Of a DNA stretch of 62,979 nucleotides, positions 8,685 to 17,800 are shown piece by piece (the stretch's first letter is position 1; the number at the start of each line of letters is the position of its first letter). The notes beneath the pieces were generated by a model. That model saw only the letters and a list, made by a program, of their open reading frames with translations, had not been told where the DNA came from and searched no databases. The stretch covers positions 1 to 62,979 of the forward strand of contig JAUNKR010000007.1 in assembly GCA_030532705.1 (NCBI GenBank), read 5' to 3'. Made by a program: the position numbers and the translations under genes. The stretch comes from Peptostreptococcaceae bacterium (GTDB lineage: Bacteria; Bacillota; Clostridia; Peptostreptococcales; Filifactoraceae).

Positions 8685-9926
8685 ATGAAGAGAGTCGTTG
8701 TAACAGGGATCGGGGCATTGTCGCCGATCGGAAATACAGCCGATGAGATGTGGCAGTCGATGCTGGCAGGCAAGAGCGGCATCGGACCGATCACAAAATT
8801 TGACGCGGAGCCGACCAAGATCGCTTTTGCAGCGGAGGTCAAAGGATTTGATGTAGGCAAATACATCGATCCGAAGGCGGCGAAAAGATTGGATCAGTTC
8901 TCACATTATGCGATCGCTGCGGCGACGATGGCGTATGAAGATTCCGCTTTAGCAAGCTACGATGCGTATGATCATAAGGAAAACACCGCAACGGTCATCG
9001 GATCAGGCATCGGAGGACTTCAGACCATCGAGGAGCAGATCGAAAAAATGGCGAAATCGGGCCCTGCTCGAATATCTCCTTTCTTTATACCGGCAAGCAT
9101 CGCCAATATGGGAGCTGCCCATGTATCGATGGAGCTTGGACTGAGAGGACCATGCTACACGCCGGTGACAGCCTGTGCATCCGGAACGGATGCAGTGGGC
9201 AATGCGTTCAATCTGATCCGTCTCGGCGAGGTAAAGATCGCTTTGGCAGGCGGCTCGGAGGCGAGTATCACAATGGCGGGCATCGCAGGCTTTGCGAATA
9301 TGAAAGCGCTTTATGCCGGCGATGAGGTCGATCGAGCATCCATCCCTTTTGACAAAGAGCGTTCGGGCTTCGTCATGGGAGAAGGTGCCGGCGTGATCGT
9401 ACTCGAAGAGCTGGAACATGCTTTGGCAAGAGGCGCGAAAATCTATGCGGAAGTGGTCGGCTACGGACAAAGTGCGGATGCTTTCCACATTACGAGTCCC
9501 GATCCTCAGTCTCGTGGTGCGATCCTTGCGATGGAGAGAGCACTTCACTCGGCGAATATCCAACCCGAGCAGGTGGGATATATCAATGCACATGGAACGA
9601 GTACACCGTTTAATGACAAAGGCGAGACCTTTGCGATCAAAAAAGTATTTGGCGATCATGCCAACGAGCTGTTGGTAAGCTCGACCAAATCGATGACGGG
9701 GCATCTGCTTGGCGCGGCGGGAGCGATCGAAGCGATCGCGACCTTGATGGCGGTCAAGACAGGCGATGTGCCACCGACGATCAATTATAAAGAAGCGGAT
9801 CCGGAATGTGATCTGAACTATGTGACAAAAGGTGCTGAGCACAGAGAGTTGGAATATGCGATGTCGAATTCGCTCGGCTTTGGCGGACACAATGCGACGA
9901 TCGTATTCAAGCGATACGAAAAATAA
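8685..9926 (+). CDS. fabF: Beta-ketoacyl-ACP synthase II
   Basis: A 413-residue elongation condensing enzyme. Catalytic Cys164 (TACASGTDA), His303 (NAHGTSTP) and His340 (MTGHLLGAAG) are all present. It starts 10 bp after acpP. No FabB paralogue is in the window, so this is likely the main elongation synthase. Confidence 0.97.
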   Translation: MKRVVVTGIGALSPIGNTADEMWQSMLAGKSGIGPITKFDAEPTKIAFAAEVKGFDVGKYIDPKAAKRLDQFSHYAIAAATMAYEDSALASYDAYDHKENTATVIGSGIGGLQTIEEQIEKMAKSGPARISPFFIPASIANMGAAHVSMELGLRGPCYTPVTACASGTDAVGNAFNLIRLGEVKIALAGGSEASITMAGIAGFANMKALYAGDEVDRASIPFDKERSGFVMGEGAGVIVLEELEHALARGAKIYAEVVGYGQSADAFHITSPDPQSRGAILAMERALHSANIQPEQVGYINAHGTSTPFNDKGETFAIKKVFGDHANELLVSSTKSMTGHLLGAAGAIEAIATLMAVKTGDVPPTINYKEADPECDLNYVTKGAEHRELEYAMSNSLGFGGHNATIVFKRYEK

Positions 9927-9964
9927 GTGCCTTTAGGGCAAACGAATGGAATGTTGAGGGGGCT

Positions 9965-10873
9965 ATGATGATAAACGAGCTGTTAGGAACAAAATATCCT
10001 TTGATTCAGGGAGCGATGGCATGGATATCGCATAGCTCTTTGGTTTCTGCGGTCTCCAACGCAGGTGCGCTCGGCGTGCTTGCCGGAGGAAATTTGACAA
10101 AAGAGATGGCGCAGGAGCAGATCCGAGAGATCAAGAAAAAGACGGACAAACCCTTTGCACTCAATATCATGCTACTGAATCCGCATGCGGATGCTTTGGC
10201 GGAGCTTGTGCTGGAAGAGGGGATTAAGATCGTCATCACGGGAGCAGGAAATCCCGGTAAATATATGGAGCGATGGAAGGCGGCAGGCGTGATCGTGATC
10301 CCCGTCGTACCTTCGGTGGCATTGGCTCGAAGAATGGAGCGACTCGGTGCGGATGCACTGATCGCGGAAGGAACCGAAGCAGGAGGTCATGTCGGTGAAT
10401 TGACGACGATGGCATTGGTACCTCAAGTGGTCGATGCGGTCAATATCCCTGTGATCGCGGCAGGAGGGATCGGAGATCATAGAGGATATCGGGCAGCGCT
10501 TGCGCTCGGAGCGCAGGGCGTACAATGTGGAACGGCCTTCCTGGTCGCAGAAGAATGTGAGATTGCGCCGGCATATAAAGATCGAGTCATCAAAGCCGGC
10601 GATACGGATTCCGTCGTGACCGGAAGGATCACAGGACATCCGGTAAGAATACTTAAAAACAAATTGGCTAGAAAACTCAAAGAAGTCGAGATGGGAGATC
10701 TCAGCAATCAGGAAAAACTGGCGGAGATCGAAAATCTTGCAACCGGCAGCTATCGAAAAGCAGTCTGTGGTGAAGATCTCGACTACGGCTCGGTGATGAG
10801 CGGTCAGATCGCAGGACTGATCCGAGAGAGTGCAAGCGCATCCGAGATTATTCAAAAGATCGTCGGAGCATAG
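9965..10873 (+). CDS. fabK: Enoyl-ACP reductase II (FMN-dependent)
   Basis: A 302-residue protein of the nitronate monooxygenase/FabK fold: N-terminal PLIQGAMAWIS, the central AGGHVGE and IPVIAAGGIGD phosphate-binding motifs, and ALGAQGVQCGTAFL. It performs the last reduction of each elongation cycle. No FabI-type enzyme is in the cluster, so this route should be insensitive to FabI inhibitors (family knowledge). Two ATGs (9965, 9968) are possible starts. Confidence 0.94.
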   Translation: MMINELLGTKYPLIQGAMAWISHSSLVSAVSNAGALGVLAGGNLTKEMAQEQIREIKKKTDKPFALNIMLLNPHADALAELVLEEGIKIVITGAGNPGKYMERWKAAGVIVIPVVPSVALARRMERLGADALIAEGTEAGGHVGELTTMALVPQVVDAVNIPVIAAGGIGDHRGYRAALALGAQGVQCGTAFLVAEECEIAPAYKDRVIKAGDTDSVVTGRITGHPVRILKNKLARKLKEVEMGDLSNQEKLAEIENLATGSYRKAVCGEDLDYGSVMSGQIAGLIRESASASEIIQKIVGA

Positions 10874-11089
10874 CAAGATCATCGATACACCCTGACCGAT
10901 CCAAAAGACCGGTCGGATCAACGAAGGATCTATAATGAAATTTTTGCAAGACGATCAGAAGCGTTTTGAAAAACTCGATCTCAAGATCGAAAGGTAAACC
11001 AGAAAGATCGAGCGACGGATCGGATCCGCAGGATCCGGCGAAGATCGCTCATAAATAGAGATCCGGCAGGATCAAGATAGGAGGACGAT
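10874..11089 (+). other. fabK-fabD spacer with inverted repeats and a 20-codon ORF
   Basis: A 216-bp gap inside an otherwise tight operon. It contains a 20-codon ORF (10935-10997) without a clear ribosome-binding site and several GATC-based inverted repeats, such as GGATCCGCAGGATCC near 11020. It may form mRNA structure. I see no terminator T-run. Confidence 0.4.
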
Positions 11090-12079
11090 ATGAATAAGAT
11101 CGCATTTGTATATCCGGGACAGGGCTGTCAAGCGACCGGCATGGGCAAAGAGTTGTATGACAACTATCCTGAAGCAAGAGAGATTTTTGAAAGAGCAAGC
11201 GATGCACTTGGAATGGATGTTGCAGAGCTATGCTTCAGCGGATCGATGGAAGAGCTGAGCCTGACCGAAAATACGCAGCCGACGATCCTGACCGTTTCCG
11301 CGGCATTGACCCGGATCCTAAAAAACCGTGATATCACACCGGATGCTGTCGCAGGATTGAGCTTGGGCGAATATTCCGCGCTTGTAGCAGGGGATGCGCT
11401 TTCTTTGGAAGAGGCGGTATCTCTTGTAAGGACCAGAGGGATCCTGATGCAGGAAGAGGTCCCCGCAGGAGTAGGCGGATTGCTTGCAGTGGTCGGTTTG
11501 ACACAAGAGAAGATCGAACAGGCGATCGCACCTTTACAACAGATCGGACATATCACCTGCTCAAACTTCAACTCCCATGACCAGATTGTGATCGGCGGAG
11601 AGATGCGATTGCTTGAAGAAGCACAGGCGCTGCTGAAAGAAGCCGGCGCCAGAATGACGACCATGCTCAAAGTCAGCGCGCCTTTCCACACGAAGATGCT
11701 GACAGGGGCAGGCAAAAAACTGAGAGCTCATTTGGAAGAGGCGAAGCTTCGTAAACCGAATGCGGACTATTATCCGAATGTATTGGGCAAAAAACTTGAC
11801 TGGATCGAGTCGGACACATCGATCACAAAGATCAAGGATGAGCGCGAGCAAATGATCCATCTCTTGGAAGAACAGGTATCGAATCCGGTGAAATGGGTAC
11901 AGACCGTCGAAAGCATGATCGAAGACGGTGTGGATACTTTTGTTGAAGTTTATCCGGCAAAGACTGTATCCTCATTGATCAAGAAGATCAGCAAAGATGT
12001 GCGGATTGTCACCTTATCCAATTTGAATGAGCTTCAAAACTTCATCGAAGAGCAGGGAGGCGAGCAATGGGCTGTATAA
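11090..12079 (+). CDS. fabD: Malonyl-CoA:ACP transacylase
   Basis: A 329-residue acyltransferase that loads malonate onto ACP. N-terminal YPGQGCQATGM forms the oxyanion region. Nucleophile Ser91 is in GLSLGEYSAL, where Leu replaces the His of the common GHSLGE form; my recollection is that this variant is frequent in Clostridia. His198 (APFHTKML) completes the dyad. An AGGAGG ribosome-binding site precedes it. It overlaps fabG by 13 bp. Confidence 0.96.
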   Translation: MNKIAFVYPGQGCQATGMGKELYDNYPEAREIFERASDALGMDVAELCFSGSMEELSLTENTQPTILTVSAALTRILKNRDITPDAVAGLSLGEYSALVAGDALSLEEAVSLVRTRGILMQEEVPAGVGGLLAVVGLTQEKIEQAIAPLQQIGHITCSNFNSHDQIVIGGEMRLLEEAQALLKEAGARMTTMLKVSAPFHTKMLTGAGKKLRAHLEEAKLRKPNADYYPNVLGKKLDWIESDTSITKIKDEREQMIHLLEEQVSNPVKWVQTVESMIEDGVDTFVEVYPAKTVSSLIKKISKDVRIVTLSNLNELQNFIEEQGGEQWAV

Positions 12080-12795
12080 TCGTGACCGGAGCATCCAAGG
12101 GGATCGGAAAAGCGATCGCCGTCGAGCTGGCAAAAGCGGGAAAAAATATCGTGCTGGTCTATCAAAATCCGGCGAACGATGTCAGTCCGATCATTGCCGA
12201 GATCGAGTCATTGGGTGCAAAAGCGATCGGTCTTGCGGTGAATGTTGCCGATTTTGAAAGTACGAAAAAAATGACAGAGGAAGCGGTCGCAGCTTTCGGC
12301 ACGATCGACGGACTCGTAAATAACGCAGGCATCACAAAGGACCGACTGCTTCTTCGAATGAACGAGCAGGACTTTAACGATGTGATCGATGTCAACCTCA
12401 AAGGCGTGTTCAACTGTACAAAAAATGTTGCACGCCAAATGATGAAACAAAAACAGGGCTCGATCGTCAATCTGTCCTCGGTGGTCAGCTTGACCGGAAA
12501 TATCGGGCAGGCGAACTATTCCGCATCCAAGGGAGGGGTCAATGCCTTCACCAAGACGGCGGCAAAGGAGCTTGCGATGTATAATATCCGGGTCAATGCG
12601 GTCGCTCCGGGAATGATCAAAACGCAGATGACGGATGTGATCCCGGAGGATGCAAGAGAGAATATGCTCCGGAGCATTCCGCTCGGAAGGATCGGAGAAC
12701 CGCAGGATGTAGCGGATCTGGTCAGCTTTTTGATCTCTGACAAAGCGAGCTATATCACAGGACAGGTCATTTCGGTGAATGGAGGGATGTGCTGA
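12067..12795 (+). CDS. fabG: 3-oxoacyl-ACP reductase
   Basis: A 242-residue short-chain dehydrogenase. Cofactor motif TGASKGIG (residues 7-14), NNAG (85-88), catalytic Ser138, Tyr151 and Lys155 (YSASK), and the family ending ISVNGGM. It reduces beta-ketoacyl-ACP with NADPH. Translationally coupled to fabD and to fabZ, whose ATG uses the last base of this gene's stop. Confidence 0.97.
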   Translation: MGCIIVTGASKGIGKAIAVELAKAGKNIVLVYQNPANDVSPIIAEIESLGAKAIGLAVNVADFESTKKMTEEAVAAFGTIDGLVNNAGITKDRLLLRMNEQDFNDVIDVNLKGVFNCTKNVARQMMKQKQGSIVNLSSVVSLTGNIGQANYSASKGGVNAFTKTAAKELAMYNIRVNAVAPGMIKTQMTDVIPEDARENMLRSIPLGRIGEPQDVADLVSFLISDKASYITGQVISVNGGMC

Positions 12796-13223
12796 TGCTG
12801 AATGTGCATGAGATCATGGCGATCCTGCCGCATCGCTATCCGTTTTTACTGATCGACAAAGTGCTGGAGATCTCCGAAGAAGGCGATCGAGTGATCGCAC
12901 AGAAAAATGTGACGATCGGCGAGCATTTTTTCCAAGGACATTTCCCGCAGGAATATGTGATGCCCGGTGTCCTCATCATCGAGGCGCTTGCACAGACCGG
13001 TGCGGTCGGCGTGCTGTCACAGGAAGAATATAAAGGAAAGATCGCTTACTTTGCCGGTATCGAAAAAGCAAAATTTCGTGGCAAGGTCGTACCCGGTGAT
13101 GTTCTTCGCTTGGAAGTCGAGCTCGACAAGATCCGAAGGAATATCGGCTATGGAAGGGGCAAAGCCTATGTAGGCGACAAACTCGTCTGCGAATGCCAGA
13201 TCTCCTTTGCGATCTCACAATGA
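12795..13223 (+). CDS. fabZ: 3-hydroxyacyl-ACP dehydratase
   Basis: A 142-residue hot-dog-fold protein with [11 protein letters not shown] near the N-terminus, catalytic His in FFQGHFPQ and Glu in IIEALAQTG. The ATG at 12795 is preferred over a GTG at 12789 because GGAGGG lies 8 bp upstream. Last gene of the fab operon; a UUCG terminator follows at 13272. No isomerase (FabM) or carboxylase (acc) genes follow. Confidence 0.96.
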   Translation: MLNVHEIMAILPHRYPFLLIDKVLEISEEGDRVIAQKNVTIGEHFFQGHFPQEYVMPGVLIIEALAQTGAVGVLSQEEYKGKIAYFAGIEKAKFRGKVVPGDVLRLEVELDKIRRNIGYGRGKAYVGDKLVCECQISFAISQ

Positions 13224-13271
13224 TCGATATAAAAAGGATCCATAAATAAAAAACTTAGAATGTTTTCCCTT

Positions 13272-13293
13272 AAAAGACCTTCGGGTCTTTTTT
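13272..13293 (+). terminator. Terminator of the fab operon
   Basis: Perfect stem AAAAGACC / GGTCTTTT with a TTCG tetraloop and a T-run. Confidence 0.92.
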
Positions 13294-13490
13294 GTATGCG
13301 GCGGACGCTGTTGACGAAGAGCGGAAGAAATGAATATAATATAATCAGGGCGAAAGTGACACATCGATGCCTTTTGGATCGGGTCCATATTTATCAAAAT
13401 CGGTTTCGAGCTTACTGAGTACGGGATAGGGATCCATTCATTAGGGGATCATAGAGCGCGAGTGATCGATAGGATCAAAGGAGGTTTACA

Positions 13491-13679
13491 ATGAAAAAAT
13501 ATCGACTGGCTTCCAATTTGTATTACGCTGCATCGGCACTGGGATATTTAGCGGCATTTATCGATTATATCAGAGGTTTTGATGATGGGCACCGATTCAT
13601 TACAATTTTAAGTTTATCGACATTATTTTTTGGTCTTGGCTCACTGCTTCGAAAAAAGGCTGAAGAAAATGGTGAATAG
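13491..13679 (+). CDS. Small membrane protein, unknown function
   Basis: 62 residues with two hydrophobic segments (about 8-24 and 37-51) and a basic C-terminus (RKKAEENGE). A strong AAAGGAGG ribosome-binding site and its own downstream terminator (13753-13791) support expression. No family recognised. Confidence 0.7.
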   Translation: MKKYRLASNLYYAASALGYLAAFIDYIRGFDDGHRFITILSLSTLFFGLGSLLRKKAEENGE

Positions 13680-13752
13680 AAATCAGTGGAGAATCGATGG
13701 ATAAGAGAATTAGAAAACAATTTGAAGATCTCTTTTTACAAATTCTCATTTT

Positions 13753-13791
13753 AATACCTCCTTTCGCGGGTCTGCGGAGGGAGGTATTTTT
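13753..13791. terminator. Terminator between convergent small genes
   Basis: A 15-bp stem (AATACCTCCTTTCGC with GCGGAGGGAGGTATT, two wobble pairs) and a TTT run on the + side. Confidence 0.8.
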
Positions 13792-13793
13792 GC

Positions 13794-13819
13794 AAAAGAA
13801 AAGCGGGGACATGCCCCGC
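13794..13819 (-). terminator. Terminator for the minus-strand membrane gene
   Basis: GCGGGG / CCCCGC stem (13803-13808, 13814-13819) followed on the minus strand by TTTTCTTTT; it lies 17 bp behind the stop at 13836. Confidence 0.75.
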
Positions 13820-13835
13820 CGATTTACAAAACTTT

Positions 13836-14207
13836 TTATAATTTGGCATTTTTGGAAAATACGGATCGCATACCGAGTCGGATAATCCATACGATTACGG
13901 CGAGCAAAAGCCCGCTCAAAATGCCGTACATGAAATTCGAAGACAAAAAATAATTGGCGATCCCGATCACAAAACCGCTGTTCACGATACCGTAACCGTT
14001 CCAGTTTGTAGAGAATCCGTAAAAGAAATCCAAATTGTTTTTGATCTCGATGACAGTGAGAACCAAACCCATAAACAACAAGACGGCAGCAATCGCAAGA
14101 GAAAATGTCGTCGGTATAGAAGGTGCGATGATTTTTTTTAGCAATACGCATGCAAAAGCAACGACGAATGTGTACAGTGCCATTTTGGAATCATTGTTAT
14201 TTTTCAT
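13836..14207 (-). CDS. Small integral membrane protein, unknown function
   Basis: A 123-residue protein with about four membrane segments. The start at 14207 follows AAAGGAGGTTCTT; an earlier codon at 14231 would add eight residues without a ribosome-binding site. Residues NWNGYGIVNSGFVIG sit between two helices. I do not recognise a family. Confidence 0.72.
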   Translation of the reverse strand: MKNNNDSKMALYTFVVAFACVLLKKIIAPSIPTTFSLAIAAVLLFMGLVLTVIEIKNNLDFFYGFSTNWNGYGIVNSGFVIGIANYFLSSNFMYGILSGLLLAVIVWIIRLGMRSVFSKNAKL

Positions 14208-14841
14208 AAGAACCTCCTTTTCGCCGGACATCCAAATGACGTACGGAACTTTTCAATATGTAATGATTTTGTGATTGAAAATTAAGAAATGGGTTTTAAT
14301 AACAAAACTTTATACTATCCGGTTGAGTCTACTGTAACGCGATTTATAAAAGTTGTCAATATTATTGTTAAAAAAAACGAGATATCAAACAAAAATGATT
14401 TTAAAACAGAATAAGCATGATTTTTGTAAAATCTGTAGGATGGTAGTTTCGGATGTGCGATAGAATAGGCTAAGATAGGAGGAATCTTACGAAGAAGCAT
14501 CGTTTTGGGCGTAGGCTGCGGTATTTTGTATGTTTATGGGAATGTGGACGGGATACAAGTAGAAATTCGGATTCAGATTGCTCGATCTGATTTGCAGACA
14601 AATTGAAGATAAATGAAATTCCCCCGACGATTGTATGTTGGAATGAAGAAAACAAAGATAATACCCTGCTTCGGAGAAACGAGGCAGGGTATTTTAATGT
14701 TTTTTGATATGTGTTGCAAACGATCGATACAATCTCGGAATTACAGATTGTTATTGTATTTTTGATATTGTGTTGAAATATTGATCGATACAACGAAATC
14801 ATACGGATTGGGGTATTTTTGCTACACACGATTTGGTGTGA
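14208..14841. other. AT-rich intergenic region
   Basis: About 630 bp, clearly richer in A and T than its neighbours. It holds the hairpin at 14660-14693. The ORFs crossing it lack ribosome-binding sites and look like noise. Confidence 0.5.
14660..14704. terminator. Long hairpin terminator behind the helicase gene
   Basis: AATACCCTGC pairs with GCAGGGTATT, extended inward by TTCG/CGAG. T-rich sequence on both sides suggests bidirectional use; on the minus strand it would stop transcripts of the helicase gene ending at 14842. Confidence 0.7.
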
Positions 14842-17800
14842 TTATTCTTTGCATCGCATCATCTGTTGATGTTCTTCGATGCGATCGTTTACGATAAGTT
14901 TTTCTAATTCTTTTTTCAAATGCTCGGCGATCGCATTGGTCAATCTTGCATAGCCGAGTTTTTTGCTTGCCTCTTTGATCAGCTCATCCCGTGGCAGTGC
15001 GATCTGTTCTTCCAGTACAAGCAGGATCGCGTTTTGTAATTCCTTCGGATGGATATGATCGATCTCTCGCTTTTCTTCTTTGGTCGTGCGACGAACGATC
15101 GGATATTGCTCCGGATCCTGATCCCTTTGCCAAAAGAAAGGGATGCCGTTGTGGAGGCTCGTCTTCGGTTTGACAAGGTGCAGTGCTCTTAGGAAGGTCG
15201 ATTGCACTTCTTCGCCTGTTCGGCTGATCCCGAATGTCTTGAGGATCTTTCGATAAAGAGCATCCTCGCAGATCGGACCTTCGACCTCGATGATCTGCGC
15301 GATATATTCCATCAGCAGACTTTGGTTTTTGGCAGAGGAGAAGGTGGATGAGGTCATCTTTTTTTCTTTCAGTTCTGCACTTTGATAAGGCTGCTCGATG
15401 ATGCGTAGATCGATCGGCAGATCTTTTGGAGAGATCGTTGCTTGAGCATTGCCGGTCTCATCCGATCTTTGCTCGGCAGAGATCCTTTCTTTTTCGATCT
15501 CTTTTTTTTCTTCGATCGAGCTTTCTATCGGCTCGATCTTTTCTTTTTGCATAGCCTCCTGCGCCTTTCGCTGACGGATCTCTTCGATCTTACGCTGCGT
15601 CATATTGAGCGGCGGAGCAGGGGGTATTTCTTTTTCGTCGGAAGGATCGCTTTCGATCGAGGGGAAGACTTTTTCGATCGGATCGTCGGATCGCTTGATG
15701 TCATCGGAAGGATCCATCGGATCCGGGCTGTGTTGTGGATCTTGAGCTGTCTGATCGGTCGATCCGCTTTCGCCGATATTTTCGATATTTTGCGGACCGA
15801 GCGGTTGGTCTTTTTGTCCGAGCATCAGGATCTCGAGGTGATCCAATAATTTCTCATGCTGTTTTTGAGGGTTTTGGTAATAGTCCACCGACCAGATACG
15901 GTGGATATTCCAGCCCAATCCACGGAGCACATTGAAAGGAGAGGTCTCTCGATCCTCGGTCGTGCGGGACATTCGATAGCTGTCCCCGTCAAGCATGATG
16001 CCCAGCAGATATTTTTCCTCATCTCTGGGGTCGAGCACCGCAATATCGATCTTGAATTTGGAGCGACCGACCTGCGTAGCAATTTTGTAGCCTTGCGACC
16101 GCAAGAATCCGCATAGCCGATCTCCGATCCCGAGAAGTTTTGGATCTTCCTCCTTCGTGGTTTGGGTCGCACCGCTTTTGGCATAGGCCAAAAACTCCTT
16201 CAGCGCCTGCACGCCCTGTGCCTGCGTTTTGGACAGATCGATGTCTTCCGGTTCAAGAGAGGAGAAGACCTGCATTTCAAGACGGGAACGTGTGATCGCT
16301 ACATTGAGTCGTCTCCAGCCACCTTCCTGATTGAGCGGGCCGAAGTTCATATAGACCCTGCCCTCCTTGTCCGGACCGAAACCGATGGAAAACAGGATCA
16401 CATCTCTTTCATCGCCCTGAACATTTTCAAGATTTTTGACAAAGATCGGCTCTTCGCTCTGGTTGAGCAAAATATCAAGCTCATGGTCATTGGCATAAGC
16501 TTTTTCCAAAAGATCTTCGATCAGCGATTGCTGTGCGATGTTGAAGGTCACGATCCCGAGGCTCTGAGTTTTGAGGCTCGGGTCTTTTGCACGGCGGATC
16601 ACCTCGTCCACGATCATCTGCGCTTCGATCGGATTGGTACGGCTTCCTCCCCGATCAAAGATCCCGCCCGAAGGGATGAAGCGTACCATTTTGGCACGAT
16701 CGTCCACCGATGGGAAGGTGTAGAGCTTGCTTTCGTAGAACTTGTGGTTGCTAAAAGAGATCAGGCTTTCGTGGCGAGATCGATAATGCCAGAGCAGATG
16801 GGTCTGTGGCATCGACAATGCTAGGCAGTCCTCCAGGATGCTCTCCAGATCTTCCTGCTCGATATTCTCTTCATCGAGATTTTCGCCGGAGAAGAAGGAG
16901 GTCGGCGGCATCTGTTTCGGGTCACCGACAATGATCGCCTCCGTACCCCTTGCGAGCACGCCGACCGCCTTGGAAGTCGGAAGCTGGGATGCTTCGTCAA
17001 AGATCACAAGGTCAAATTTGTGTTGTATATCGAGATATTGTGCACAGGAGATCGGGCTCATCAGCATACAAGGCGCCAATCTCGGCAGGATCGTCGGGAT
17101 CTGTTGAAACAGTCTTCGAATGCTCAGACCGCGACCATTGGAGCGGATCGCTTTTTGTAAGATGCCAAGCTCCGAGCTTTTGGAGGCCTCTTTGGTAAAA
17201 TTCGGGACACGGGAAGCCAGACGATAGAAGATCTCTTTTTTGGTCAGATCTTCCAGTTGTCTGCGAGCATCTTTGAATCGGGCGATCTTTTCGTCGAAGG
17301 TCGCACCGGAGAAATTCGCAAGCACAGGGTCTTCGTGCAGGGTCTTGATCGTGAGCAGACGGCTGACCGTTTTGTAATAGGCGACCTGAAAATCGTTCGG
17401 CCGTAATCGATAGGCTTCGTCCTCGAAGTCATCGACTCCCAGATCGGCAAGCTCTTGGATCTTTTTGTTAAACTGTGTCCACTCGCGGATGTAGTCGGTC
17501 TTGTGCTGGATCGCTTTGGCAAACTCGATCTGTGTCGGCAGATAGCCTTTTTCCGTGAATATTTTGAGCGGAATGACGGCGCTGATCGCTTGATGAGCTT
17601 CTTCAAATCGATGGAGCGCATCAAAGAAAAGGGTCGTGTTAAAACCGCCATCGCAGATCGCCTGATACCTTGTCTTCGGATCGGCTGATCGGCAGAGATG
17701 CTGGAGTACAAAATTGCTTCGGATCGCATTGTTTGCAAGCGTGGCAACATTCGTCCAATCCGTTTCTTCTCCTTTGTCGAGCTCACCGAGCATACCGGAG

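Noticed and set aside
9003-9890. A 295-codon open frame antisense to fabF
   Set aside because: A shadow of GATC- and GCG-rich codons in fabF; no start signal and no protein-like pattern.
11090-11400. Damaged FabD active site (Leu in place of His before the catalytic Ser)
   Set aside because: GLSLGEY is, as far as I know, a normal variant in Clostridia; the catalytic Ser and the distant His are intact.
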